DNA from: Wyeomyia smithii
Taxonomy: Eukaryota; Arthropoda; Insecta; Diptera; Culicidae
Length of the DNA: 64,000 bases
Assembly (NCBI RefSeq): GCF_029784165.1
Contig: NC_073696.1
Coordinates: 47,863,897-47,927,896 of the forward strand
Reading direction: 5' to 3'
Made by a program: the position numbers and the translations under genes
Shown here: piece by piece, positions 34,281 through 46,599 of the stretch
How positions within the stretch are numbered: position 1 is the stretch's first letter
Layout: the number at the start of each line of letters is the position of its first letter
Notes under the pieces: generated by a model
Database searches by the model: none
What the model was told of the DNA's origin: nothing
What the model saw: only the letters and a program-made list of their open reading frames with translations

Positions 34281-34896
34281 TCCCAATTCCAATTCCAACC
34301 CAATCCCAATCCCAATCCCAATACCAATCCCAATCCCAATCCCAATCCCAATCCCAATCCCAATCCCAATCCCAATCCCAATCCCAATCCCAATCCCAAT
34401 CCCAATCCCAATCCCAATCCCAATCCCAATCCCAATCCCAATCCCAATCTCAATCCCAATCCCAATCCCAATCCCAATCCCAATCCCAATCCCAATCCCA
34501 ATCTCAATCCCAATCCCAATCCCAATCCCAATCCCAATCCCAATCCCAATCCCAAACCCAATCCCAATTCCAATCCCAATCCCAATCCCAATCCCAATCC
34601 CAATCCCAATCCCAATCCCAATCCCAATCTTAATCCCAATCCCAATTCCAATCCCAATCACAATCAAAATCCCAATCCCAATCCCAATCCCAATCCCAAT
34701 CCCAATCCCAATCCCAATCCGAATTCCAATCCCAATCCCAATCCCAATCCCAATCCCAATCCCAATCCCAATCCCAATCCCAAACTCAATTCCAATCCCA
34801 ATCCCAATCCCAATCCCAATTCCAATCCCAATCCAAATCCTAATCTCAATCTTAATCCCAATCCCATGCCCTAATTCAACTCCAATTCTAATTCAG

Positions 34897-35939
34897 TGGT
34901 TCAGGGAACAAATTTTGGGAGAAGTTGAACTTTGAGCTTGACAAAATTTTTCTAAAGGAAAACTTTTGTGTATGCTGCTAATCTGCTTACTGTGCGAGCT
35001 TACGTGACAAGTTGACGCGGTTTGGGAATGGCTAGGGATACCAAAATTTACAGGAATTGTTCAAAAGTTAAAATATTCCTAGGGCAGTTGTTTAGAGTTT
35101 TGAAGCAGCACTGTTGTTGCTTCTGTCGACCAGTGTAATAATTATAGAAAAATTAAAATTATTGCACGCAAAGTGGACATATTTGTTTTTTTTTGTAATT
35201 TTTTTTTCAAACAAGAAATATTTACTTCTAATAAGATCCAAAAGTTATGAATAAAAACAAAAATAAAGATATAAACAAATAAAAAACTATAAAAATTAAA
35301 ATAATATGACGCGTTTCGCCCCAAATTGTCTTAAAGATTGGCAGCACCCTTTTCGACTTGGTTGTAACTTTATGGGTGTGAAGATATCACCTAAGTTAAC
35401 AATGTATACTTATTTTTTCACTGCATACTTATTTTTCCCAAAATTAATCTAGGCTGTCTTCTGAAAAGGACGATTTTTTTGTCGATTTTTTGTAAATCTA
35501 TATAATTCAAAAACGTTAAGTTCTACCAGAAAAGTGTTCTATGAGTAACTTTTGAGAAATTGTCTGAATTTTCATAAAAAATATGGATAAAATTATATAT
35601 CAAGTCCTGCACTGAAAAAAATGCTATTTAAACACAAAAAATCAATTAAAAAAAACATCATCGAATTGGCTGAATGTAAGTAATGCACCCCCTTAAAATG
35701 TGTTTTGCGTGATAACGCTTTCCTTTTAGTTTTGCTATTGTTTAAGTGTTCTACAAACTTTAAACTAAGATTAATTGTCACATTTTTTCAGACGAAAATG
35801 TATCGCTATCTTTTAATTAGGAGGAGTGTTTTAGCGTAATTTGAAGTGCAAATATCAGAGTAATCTGGAAGAATAAAAACAAGCTGTGATTAAGTTTGTG
35901 CCGGAAAAATGTTGTACTGATTTTTAACTCTGACCAGAT
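34897..35939. other. No gene recognised
   Basis: AT-rich sequence with no transposon end seen. It does not match the missing right part of the MITE that the array interrupts. Confidence 0.45.
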
Positions 35940-36510
35940 GGTAACCCTATCCTAATCCCAAATTTAATCTCATTTTTAAACCCAATTCTAATTTCCATCA
36001 CAATCCTAATCATTATTCGAATCCGTATTCCAATCCCAATCTCAATCAGAATCCCAATTTCAACCCGAATGCCGATTCCAACGTCAATCTCTACTTTAAT
36101 CTCAATTTCAATCGTAATCGCAATGCCTATTTTTAATCCATATCTTGAATTTAATTACAATCATAATTTCAATTCCAATCCCATTCACAATTCTTATTCC
36201 AGTCAGAATCTCAATCCTAATTCCAGTTTCAATCATAATGTCACTACAAATCTCAATTTCAAATTCAATCTCATGAATAATCCCAATTCCAAATGCAATA
36301 CCATATGTTGCCCCAATCTCAATTCTAACTTCAATCTCAATTTCAATGTTCATCCCATTAGAAATCCTCATCCCCATCCCAATTGCAAAGCCAATCTCAT
36401 TCTAAATCCAAATTCAAATTTCAATTCCAATCTTAATCTCCGTCCTAGTCCTTATCCCGACCCGATCCGTGTCCATATCCCAATGTTAACCCCAATATTC
36501 ATCTTAAGGG
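35940..36510. repeat. Degenerate hexamer array 1
   Basis: The CAATNN period of six persists in the same orientation as the main array, but most CCC triplets are altered, largely to T-containing forms (aatctc, aatttc, aattcc). An open frame of 152 codons at 36069-36527 reflects the period. Best read as an old, mutated stretch of the same satellite. Confidence 0.8.
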
Positions 36511-37605
36511 GTTATATACCTTTTTAGTTTGTAAAAAATCGCAAATTTTCTTATTGAAGTATCTTAAAGTACAATATTTTGACAACATTTTTACAAATTT
36601 TCTTAAAGATTTGAGCCATAGGAAGAAGGTTAGAGCGATTTACAGCGCGCCTCACCACGGCCGCGTAAGCTTTACTTGAAACTTTAAACGCGTTTTTCTC
36701 GGAATGGTGTTTTTCAAAAAAAAAAAATGACTTTTCTGTGTTTACGATTGCGGTGAAACTACTGGACCGATTTTTTCATCTTTTTTTAAAATGTTCGTTA
36801 TTAATTTCCCTGGTCGTTGAACGATCGATTTTTGATACATGGAGTTTAACTTTGCCGCAATTTTCAGCGCTCAAAACATGTTTTTTTCGGGAAAAACGTT
36901 CCAGCTTGCACTGAAAATAAAATACTTATAAAAACGATTGTTCAGATACCCAGCACACTTCTAAACTAATGAAAAAATATAAGTTTTTTTTATTTCAGTT
37001 GATCTGCTGCGTCGCTATCGTAAACATTGCAAACCTCTGTCAGAAAAAAGCGTTTCGGCGAAACGGCCTCTACTCACCAAATAACTGGTATTTCTTATAA
37101 ACAAACTTGTTTTGTTCTTGTTGAACGACTGAACTCTGAGAAAATTACTACTTTTATGCAATAAAAAAGGTGCTACACGCCTTTTTGAAGGTTGCTTGTG
37201 TTAAAATGGTATTGTAGAATAAAGTTATTTTCAGAGCTAGAACGGTTTGTTTGATTAATTTAATAAGTCATTTTATGGATAAGAACTAAAAGTTGAATAT
37301 CAAATAAAACATTAAGTTTAATATCATTTGTTTTATTTAATTTTTTTAAATAAAAACTTCAAAAAGATACCAAAACATTGTTTATTAAAACATGGAGGAA
37401 TAAAAGCTGAAAGGTTAAAATTTTCTAATGAAAAAAAATATTTTTTTTTAACTTTTTAATGCAATGTAATTTTGTTTTGGAAGACCACAATCATTATCTG
37501 CAACTTGATCCAACACACTATAGGGATCAAACAAACAGTTTTATCTCTAAAGAAAATATAGCATTCACAGACAATAGGCATAGCAAATTTGATTTATTTC
37601 AGCAC
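36511..37605. other. Unidentified sequence between decayed arrays, possibly an insertion
   Basis: Begins with cttaaggggttatatacc immediately at the end of the decayed array, a style of terminus seen in insect MITEs. A matching other end is not clear. No coding capacity was seen. Confidence 0.35.
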
Positions 37606-37945
37606 AAAGTAAATCTCAATTGTAGTTCCAAACCCAATTTCTACTCTAATCCCAATCCTAATCCTAATTCGAACCTTAACTTTAAACCTAATTCGAGTTT
37701 CAATCACAATTCTAATATCAATAATCTCAGTCCCAATTCTAAATACAATATAATTTCTACAACCAATTCCAATTCTAACTCCAATCTTAATCCCATCTCA
37801 AATCCAAATTTAAATTTAGATTCCAACTTCAATCCAAATTCTAATCGTAAGTTAATCTTAGCTCGAAATTAAGGTCAAGAACTTTCCCAAGATCAAGATC
37901 ATGCTCAATCCGAATTCCAATTATTATTCCAATGTCATTCGTAAT
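37606..37945. repeat. Degenerate hexamer array 2
   Basis: Again a CAATNN-like period in the same orientation, more decayed than the main array: aatcccaatcctaatcctaa then many ttc and ctt variants. The frame at 37459-37872 encodes Asn at alternate residues as a by-product. Confidence 0.75.
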
Positions 37946-40900
37946 CCTACAAATCGCGTACGAGTTGTAAATGATATAATAAATTGAAATTTGTTGTAAT
38001 TACAACAGAATTTGAAATATATTCAATGATTATTTTCTCGATAACGTATGATTAATTCTTACAAAGCTCACGGATGGTTTCGGATGCGATCAACAATAGT
38101 GACTTGTTCAGTGCGCGTTTGGATATGAACTCAATTTTATTCACGTGGTGTATGACCCTTTTATCAGTGTAGCGTGTGATAGTGGTAGCATAATTATCAT
38201 GTAATATTGTGTATTGTTTCTTGTTTCCTATATATTTTATAGTAAATCGGTTTCCTGTGTTAGACATTTGTGTTAGGGTAACGTTATAGATGTGGGGCAA
38301 ATGTTATCAATGCTTTAGATATAACAATTTTAGTATTAACCTTCTAATTATAACTAGTTTTAAGTTTCAATTTAGAAAATATCAATTATTTTACTTCTTA
38401 GTTTTAAACAGTAGTGAAATAGAATTTCCAATTGATTGTTTTTAATTTCATAAAAACAGCATGTTATTCTAAACTGCTGTAATGGAATGATGCTTTTTCG
38501 AATGCTTCACAACAATGTTAACAACCACTTTCATAGTTGAATTAGTTACAGTGAAAACGTTGATGCATCATACTGTAATTTCAACTCCCATCAGCTGCAC
38601 AGCAAAGTGCTCCATTTAACAAAGGTCAGCAAAGTATGCAAACTGCATTGTTGCATTTGCAACCTTCTCATCGCCTTCATTATGATCATTACTTCAACTC
38701 GGACATGAGGATGCAAGCAAATTAAAATCGCCAACCTACAGCAGCCATTTATGCTAAATTAGTTTCATTTTGCTGCTGCTGCTGCTGTTGTTGGACGCCG
38801 GTAATGAACCTACTCTTTTAATCCCATATAAAGGTACAGGGGAAAAATAAACTGTTTGGTCACCGTTTCAGTATCTCACCGCATATCGAAACGAACGAGA
38901 CTGGATTCATAATCGAAAAATTCCGGTGAAAGGATTCAAAACAAACACAGGTCTACCCACCGAAAGACAGATGGCCCTATCGTCAGGATTAAGATGTTTG
39001 GACTACGCGGCTGCCAGGGGATGATATTTGGGGTGATTATTGGTTTTACCGCATGGTTAACATAGAAATGCGGTCTGGTAAAACTTCTTCAAAAAGCCAG
39101 TTGATTGAGTTGTCTAATGAATGCCTGCTGGATGTTGTACTCGTATGAAAAGGATAACAATCGAATAATAACCTGATGCGGTTAGAAGTGTGGGAAACAT
39201 TACTTCAATTAATGTGAATATTGAAAAGTAAATGGCAGTATAGGTTTCTGTACTGGGATCTTGAAAATAAATGATATTCATTGAGATAGATCTTTGAGGA
39301 AAATGGTAATTCTAGCTACCAATGGTTTTTTGAAATACTTTTCAAATGCAAATTTTACCGCCATCAAGCGGGATGCTCGTATGTTTACGGAACGTCGAGC
39401 AGAAAAAAAGTTTAATTGAAAAAAAGTCGTAAAATTATGCCCAGAAATGAGTCGTCCTGGGAACAGAGCCGAGTTAGCGCGACTTGACGGGTGCAATATT
39501 TTTAACGAACTCCGCAAAGGGAAGGTAAACTTCTTGACAGGACACAGCAAAACGGTGCGTATGCGATGGCATAATTGATAATAAACGCAGCTTATATCGA
39601 CCTGACGCTCAGGCTGAGAAGAAAATACTCGCAATGGAGGCTCTGTGCGAACCCGCCGCTACTATGTAATTTTCGTCAATTTTTATAATTTTTAATATTA
39701 TAATCATATCCCACGGGTGACTCGGCTGGAGTGGCCTGAACTATGTACAACCCCGAGAGCGGATCAATCAAGCTGGTTCCAGCAGCTCAGCAGCGGCTCA
39801 ACGCAAAGAGAATCGTTCCGGTTTAAATGAAATTCTAAATGAGGGAATTAAATTTGCACAGTTTCATCAAGGTGCTGCTGATTCTGCGTGCCGGGCAAAA
39901 TTGACGCGCTGCTGCTGGTGCGCAAGGCCAAGAACGAGACTCAGAACTATTATTATCGATTATATTTAATCATGTTTTTTCACAGCTCTGCTAGTTTATG
40001 AGAATGTACGCATAATTTCACATATTACTTACGGAAGCGAGGTGATGCATTTTGGACCGATAAAGGAAATTGGCTCGCTGCGGTCCGCAAAGTGGTGAAT
40101 GGCAGTTGGCAACGTATGATTCTGGACACCGAAAAAAAAAAACAATGTAGTAGAGGAATATTATATCGAAACCAGCATTTTTTGTTCTTCAAGTCAAAAG
40201 GTTCCCGAATATATTTTTATTCAGTTTGTCGAAGCTCTTGAAAATCCTCGAATTCATTTTGGGAATTTGAAAAAATTTATTCTTTGAAAAAATTTGGAGA
40301 TAGAAAATTCGATAAGAGAATTATTACTAACAAACCATTAAGACGGATCATCAAACAACTAAACGTTTATACATTTGATTTACGAACCGAATGTGGTAAC
40401 AGGTTTTATTTAATTTCTTAGATTGTTTCAGCAAATTTACAACTTTTGACGTATACTTCAAATCATGCTTTTTACCCTTGACATTCTATGAGCCATCAAA
40501 GATACAACCATCCACCGCAACAGGCAGAAATCGAATGTCCGCAGAAGCGCTCTTCAAATTATCTAGGCCTTAATCTAACAATCTTTAATTTTTCCTTCAA
40601 TTAGCTACACAGTTGAGTTAGAGTAAATCCGCTCCGGGCAGTACAGTGGCTGCTACAGTTTTCGTAGCCAAAGGAAAGAAACACACAGAGGAGACTATAC
40701 TTATACTAATCATACGTACGCCGCAGCATCATCTAACACGCTATTTACATCGTATCAACCGATAAATCAAATCGATCGATCTTTATAGCAATTAAAATTG
40801 GAACACCGCAGCCGGCCCCGATCAACTCGCGGCCAGCCAAAACAATTCAGCTGCCAGCGTTCCTCGTAAGCCGAAACTTAACCTCAAAATAGGATGGTAG

Positions 40901-42628
40901 CCAAAATTGCCCTACAAAAGGATTGTTAATTTAAATATTTGGCTTTTCGATTATCAATCCGATTAAGATTGTTTTCTCCGCAGTCCTTCTGTTCCCTCTC
41001 ATCACTTTTAACATGTGCCGCGCTTCTTGCTTACCTACCGACGGACGGACGGACGGCCGGCAGCGTTCATGTGTACTTTCTGAAGAAAGAGAGGATGATG
41101 ATCCAAAATTTCCACCAACACGATCTGGGCTGGATCCGAGGTTTGCAGTGCGAACGCCTTGCCGTTACGTGGTGCACTGTTCGACAGCGGATAGAAGATA
41201 AATTGTGTTAGACTTCAGCAGCATCTGCAGCAGCAGCCACACAATGTAACAAGCAGGATTTAATTATATACAGAGCTTTTGAACTTTAATAAAAGTTTCA
41301 TCGGCTTCTGTTTCTGACCTGCATGGCGGAAAGATGACCGCGCCATCGCCGAATCCAGAGTCGTTTCTTCTCCACCGGGAGAGTCCGTCCGTGCGGGTTT
41401 CGCTATTTCGCCTGTGATATTAATGAGAAAATAAGTGGATGATGTTATAACCGGGAGCTCGGTTTTAATTAGAAAATTGGTCGGTACACGCCGCCACGAC
41501 CCGATGACCGGGGAACGGTTTCGAGGAACGGATGAAATTTACAATCGGATCTAACAGATCGAGCAGAGCAGAGGTTTCATCAATTGCTGGAGGTCAAAGC
41601 TAACTCCACATAACGGCCGGCTGCTGGCCGATCGGTGGCAAGATCAGGTGCAGGGATTAGTATCACGAGAGTCCATCGCCTTAAAGTGTCGAAAAGATTG
41701 ATGGTCGAAAAGGTCGATTTGAAATGCTGCCCACGGTTGGAGTGCTCTGTGGAAAATGAACTTTCGCTTGATTCGCAAGAGCATGATGCAATTCGAGTTA
41801 TAGATATATTAAAGTTTGACAAGATTTATCGATCGGAAATATAGTCGACAAACCACGGTAGTTAGTACCTAATTAGTACACTATAATTTGAACTTGCTCC
41901 AACTTCACTTATATTCTATTGATTTTTTTTTCCGCTAAGCTCAACTGAAAATCTATTTAATCTGTAAAATTCTTCTATTTCGCAGCCAAATCGGTTCAGT
42001 AGATGCTGAGAAATACGCTGCCAACAGCATTATATTCAGTGCATCTGCATCCACGCATCTTCAAATATACCTTAATCAATAGCTAAAATACCCAAACGCT
42101 TCACTTTACCCTAAACATCTGAAAAAAAATCACGAAATCTCATTATTTTTCGACTTTCCAGAGTAGGGTCCCCCCTGTTTTGGTTCCATGTGCTACTTCA
42201 CTCTTTCCTCATGTCGAATTCGCTTTAACGGCAGGACTATACCGTCCCGGACTACACTTTGCAGCTAAAAAAAAACTTTCCGAACAGTTGCAATGGTGTG
42301 CGTAATACCAGAGGTAGCTGTCACTTTGTTTTGTTTTGGTCATTATCGCCAATGTCTTTTTGTCGCGTTTGTGCTACTGTATGAAAAATTTGCCAATTTA
42401 CTGAAAAATAACGGAACTTGATATCGATCTGCAAGAATATGCATTGGTAGTGAACGATGTTGGTACGGTGTAAAAATCTATAATAATAATCAAAGCAAAC
42501 CGATTTTGACACATATTTTTTATTTTGACACATACGTGTGAATGTGTTGGTATCTTCAAAACTGCACTCTGTTTCTTTCGCGGACTGTCAGGGACAGAAA
42601 AAGGGTAGTCCGGGATAGTCCGGAAAAT
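37946..42628. other. Long stretch without a recognised gene
   Basis: Holds a short (CTG)n run near 38770-38795 (ttttgctgctgctgctgctg), a TATA-like catataaag at 38825-38833 without a well-placed initiator, and an ACGG run near 41040. Open frames up to 118 codons (39278-39634, minus) have no recognisable domain. Some GC-richer stretches (39.7-40.0 and 41.3-41.8 kb) could be conserved non-coding DNA, but I cannot tell. Confidence 0.4.
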
Positions 42629-42629
42629 G

Positions 42630-42654
42630 AAAAAAAAAAAAAAAAAAAAAAAAA
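42630..42654 (+). repeat. Poly-A run of 25
   Basis: An uninterrupted homopolymer. It could be a retroposed A-tail, but no element is recognised upstream. Confidence 0.8.
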
Positions 42655-43140
42655 CAGTTATAGGACAAAGTGTAGTCCGTTGTGTAGCTACACCGTAAAA
42701 ACGAAAACGGCATTAAACTACCAAACCCTCCCTATCATTAAAATCTCATTGTTTGCTGTGATACGTGCACCACAGTGCCAATGTAAATAAAGGAAACATC
42801 AAAAGTTGATGTTTCTGTAAGTTTTACGCTCTTACATTTAAGGTTTTTTGAGAAGTCCTACAAAGTTTTTGGTCTATTCAGCTATGCAGCCGTGTTTGTC
42901 TAATGAGAGGCTACATTTTGATGAAAGCTTTTTCGGAAAATAGCGGGTGAAATAGCGATTTTAGGAAGTCACCCTGTTTGGGGTAAATTTGACAGTTGAT
43001 TTGTTGGATGACATGGTCAGGTGAGTTTAAAGTGAATTCTTTTCTCGGTGGATTATCTTTACACAAAAAAGCGTTTTCAAGCCCCGGTTAACATAGATCC
43101 GTTACATAAAGACCCAGTCATTTATCTCTAAAGCATCAAA
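42655..43140. other. No gene recognised
   Basis: Non-coding gap between the poly-A run and the CA microsatellite. Confidence 0.45.
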
Positions 43141-43183
43141 GAACACATACACACACTGACACACACACACTGACACACACACT

Positions 43184-43218
<35 letters not shown>
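43141..43218 (+). repeat. (CA)n microsatellite
   Basis: Dinucleotide repeat interrupted by three 'ctga' steps, then a pure (AC)n run. Confidence 0.95.
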
Positions 43219-43220
<2 letters not shown>

Positions 43221-43879
43221 ACGTATACTCAAATTCTAGTTATCAATAAGTGGAAAACGGTACATTATTATTGTTTTTTGCCTATGGTAAACTGTGCAAT
43301 GCGTAATTACAATTATCGCTTTTTATGACTAAAGTGACCTTCTACGGTGTATGAAACAACCATTAATACTATAAAACTCATATTTTCAACTCCGTTCACA
43401 TCATCCCAAACATTGTCCATACTATTCTAATAGCTATCTATTTCACCTCAAACTATTTTTTTATGTCTGAAAATCATCACTTTTGTTTTCGTTCTTTTTT
43501 TTGTTCTTTCATAGATCAACAATACTGTGATACTTCACATTTTTGGGATAGAAAAAACACAGGCTACGAAATAACGGGAGTTTTTCTTAGGGGGTTCCAA
43601 TTACCCCAAATTACCCTACGTAATCGGTAACAACAAAATGCAAAAACCGGCACAGCTGAATACGTGTCTTCTTTCTACTGTAAAGAATACGTTTTAATTA
43701 AGTTTTTGTCGATTTCTTGCGTAGTTTCCACGGTCTTATAAGGGTTAAGGTCCAGCATGAGATAAACGAAATTTTGTTTTTAATTTGACTTTGTCTTCTA
43801 TGCCACGATTAGACAATGCAACCTGCAACCTCGATGAAACAGTACTTTACTTTTACTTACTTTACTTTAATGGCGACAG
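43219..43879. other. No gene recognised
   Basis: AT-rich spacer before the LINE fragment. Confidence 0.45.
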
Positions 43880-44520
43880 ATCGTTGAGATCCTGTGCCGA
43901 ATCCAGAATACTTCTCCACAAAACTCGGTCATTTTATAGTTTGCCTTCGAGTATTGATCGCAGGATTCTACTCTCGAAGACCCCATGCGCTCGTCGATCG
44001 ACCTCTTTCCACGTTCACGATTCATGTCCGTAGAGCGCCACCGGGAGGATCAGAGTCATATAGAGCGCAATTTCGTACGGATCTGTAGGCTACGGGACTT
44101 AAGCTGGCTACGTAATCTGTAATAAGCCCTATTCGCTGCCTCAATCCGTCTCTTCACCACGCGGCTCACCTCGTTGTCACATGTCACGAGAGTACCAAGA
44201 TAAACAAATTCGTCGACAACTTCGAAAGTATCCCCATCCATCTCCATTACCACGCTCTCTGCCAGCCACAATGTACTTCGTTTTGGCAGTGTTAATGGCG
44301 AGTCCAAAACTCGCCATTGAGAGCCGTAAAGGCCTCCTCAACTGCTCTACGGTTAACACCAACTATATCTATGCGCGAAGCCAAGAAACATGTGAGGCTT
44401 TGTGATGATGGTGCCGCTCCTCTGCACACCTGCCTTTCGTATTGCACCTTCTAAATCTATGTTGAATAGCAAGTTCGAGAGCCTAACTTCAGACCATCTG
44501 ATCTGATCTGATCGATTAAA
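43880..44520 (-). pseudogene. Reverse-transcriptase fragment of a second LINE family
   Basis: The minus strand, in several frames, reads NRRAVEEAFTALNGEF, LAINTAKTKYIVAGRERG, DGDTFEVVDEFVYLGTLVTC then DNEVSRVVKRRIEAANRAY and LRSQLKSRSLQIRTKL. This is the palm-to-thumb part of a widespread insect 'endonuclease-reverse transcriptase' LINE (RTE/CR1-like; exact clade not resolved). The catalytic F/YADD box has become LASR, and several frameshifts and stops are present, so it is dead. Only about 210 codons' worth remains. Confidence 0.8.
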
Positions 44521-44939
44521 TAGTGTGAATGTCTAAAATATCTTAGAAGAGGACTAACGCGAGAAAAAGGTGGCGCGCGGCGTAAGTGATAGAATGAAAG
44601 AATTCGGAAAAAGACGGACAGCGCCATGGGCGCAACTGAGGAAAATTTTTAGGGGGGGAGGGGTGCTAGTTTTTATACATTTTATTTAAATAAAAAGAGA
44701 GAAAAAGAGTAAAAGGGCGTTTATTTATTAACGCATAAACTGCAGAAAAAATCAATTCAATCGGGAATGAATCTCCGAAGATGTATTAAATATCTTGACC
44801 ACAGCCAGTGGGGTTAAATCGGAAAACGGACGCCAAAACTATTGTTTCAAGTCCTATGTTATCCATATCTTCTAGAAAGCTGTTAGGTACCGGCTCTATA
44901 GTGCTGGGCAGGAATCAGAATCGTACGATCAAGTGGCAG
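44521..44939. other. No gene; linker between LINE fragments
   Basis: No recognised feature. The opposed orientation of the LINE pieces on either side suggests rearrangement or independent insertions. Confidence 0.4.
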
Positions 44940-45860
44940 GCGATCAACGACAGTTATGATTGTTGATAATAAAAGGCCGGTTTTTCTTGCACATATGGTG
45001 AAAGCCGGTTCTACAACTACACTATCCTCAATGTACACTGCCTTCACGAAGGACGACCCGATATGGAGAAAGAAACGTTCGTCACAGCTGGAAAAACTCT
45101 ACGATAGCTGCTCGCGTAGAGTCATCAAGATCGCCATCGGGGGCATGAACGCTTAGATCGGTAGGAAAGGCATATATAAGCCAGTGATCGTCCCGCACAG
45201 CTTGCACACTGTGACGAACGACAACGCCCAGCGATGCGTTATCTTCGCAGCTTCCTGCTAGTCCAAAGTACCTTCTTTTCCTAAAAGGACATCCACAAAA
45301 CCACCTGCAGATCACCTGGCCAACGTACAACAAACCAGATTGACCATGTTCTCATCGACGGCCCGCTCTTCTTAGACATACGAGCGCACCAATTGCGATG
45401 CGGATATTGGCTTGGACATGACCACTTCGATCGAGTCTAGTGTGACGAAACAAAAAGTAGACGATATACCTGATACGACCAGTAGTCTTTACGGAACCGA
45501 TACAACGACGCTTCTGGCGGAGGGCCTTGACCAAATAGTATGGAGTACAGACGGACGATGGATAATGGCGACAGTGCATGAACCATGAGCTGTACGCGCT
45601 GCTTGTAGAGAACCCCATTGCACACCTAGCAAAAGTCAATAGGTTGCGGTGGGCCGGTCACGTCACAAGGATGCCGGACGACAACTCTGTGAAATCACTT
45701 CTCGTCAGTAACCCTGCCGGCACAACCAGATCGAAAGAGACTTGTGGGTGATGAGACGTCTGGAAAACTGGCGAAACACAGCCCAAAATCGTGCGACACG
45801 GCATCAACTTCTTGATACAACACGAGCAACTACGGCTCTAGTGTAAATGGTAACGTAAGT
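44940..45860 (+). pseudogene. Endonuclease and C-terminal tail of a LINE, internally deleted
   Basis: The plus strand reads QLEKLYDSCSRRVIKIAIGG then MNA, stop, IGR (the usual GDMNAQIG with D changed to G and Q to stop), then PVIVPHSLHTVTNDNAQRCV and IFAASC. At about 45590-45760 come VNRLRWAGHVTRMPDDNSVK, typical of the extreme C-terminus of the same kind of ORF. The whole RT between them is missing. Frameshifts and stops abound. Probably the same family as the opposite-strand fragment at 43880-44520. Confidence 0.75.
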
Positions 45861-45961
45861 TTACTAGAATCGATCCTGGGTGCAGTACTAGTTTTTAGCC
45901 AATGAATGATGACGAAAAAGTGAATTGCAATGACTAGAAAATTAAAAACAAAAATTTGCCG

Positions 45962-46005
45962 GGTATTGTGACACCACTGATGGCGCTTCTTTGCGCCCCG
46001 CAATC
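45962..46005 (+). mobile_element. Solo end resembling the MITE at 59184
   Basis: attgtgacaccactgatggc then gcttctttgcgcc matches both inverted ends of the element at 59184-59535. Only one end is seen here. Confidence 0.5.
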
Positions 46006-46079
46006 ATTTATTTAAAGTCGTGAAACAGCGTTAATGACCAGAGTGTTCCTTAAAAAAATTGTTTTGCGTCAGATCCAAC

Positions 46080-46275
46080 ATCACTAACATTTCCGGATAG
46101 CGTAACAGACATGCCTATATGACGGAGCTTCCCACACAGACGGGAGATCCAAAATTAAGCGCTGTGAAAGGTTATCCCCAATCACCACTGTGCTCCGCCG
46201 CATTTCTCTGCTGATCCGTATGCTGTGGATGGCTGCAATCGAATAACCAGGTGCTGCAGCTGACAGCATAAAAAT
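46080..46275 (+). repeat. Dispersed repeat, copy 1
   Basis: Shares atcactaacatttccgga, gcttcccacacagacgggag then atc, and further similarity with the reverse complement of 58770-58996. Class unknown. It abuts the Helitron's left end. Confidence 0.55.
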
Positions 46276-46599
46276 CTATCTTCTATCTATACCTATAAAA
46301 ATGCAGTCCGGTCTGTCTGTCTGTCTGTCGGTCTGTCTGTCTGTCTGTCTGATCCATACAAGCTCGGAAACTACCGAACCGATCGACGTGAAAATTTGTA
46401 TGTAGGGGTTTTAGGGGCCGAGAAAGGTTCCTATGATGGTTTGACACCCCTCCCTTTTCTATAAGGGAGGGGTCTCATACAAATGAAACTCAAATTTCGC
46501 ACAGTTCGAGAACCAATCAAGCAAATATAACCAAATTTGGCAAGTGAATGTTTTTAGGGACGACAAACATGTCCATAATGTTTCGATACCCTTCCTTTT

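Larger units (their letters stand above)
25430..34867. repeat. CCCAAT hexamer array, about 9.4 kb
   Basis: About 1,570 consecutive units of CCCAAT (GGGATT on the minus strand), nearly pure, with scattered variants such as AATTCC, AATCTC, CAAATC, CCGATC and CCCTATC. C dominates the plus strand and G is nearly absent. The hexamer leaves every frame open for long stretches: plus frames read (NP)n, (IP)n or (SQ)n and minus frames (GI)n, (GL)n or (DW)n. The huge open frames are consequences of the repeat and are not called as genes. The right edge frays into imperfect units until about 34896. Confidence 0.98.

Noticed and set aside
25376..34867. Minus-strand open frames of Gly-Ile, Gly-Leu and Asp-Trp repeats
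   Set aside because: Reverse complements of the same hexamer array.
36069..36527. 152-codon Asn-rich frame as a surviving gene
   Set aside because: Alternating Asn comes from the CAATNN period of a decayed satellite; no evidence of selection can be claimed by eye.
38825..38872. TATA box and initiator at 38.83 kb
   Set aside because: The best initiator-like TCAGTA is about 43 bp from the TATA box, outside the usual 29-31 bp, and nothing downstream is coding.
39278..39634. 118-codon minus-strand frame
   Set aside because: No recognisable domain, no conserved composition, and similar-length chance frames occur throughout.
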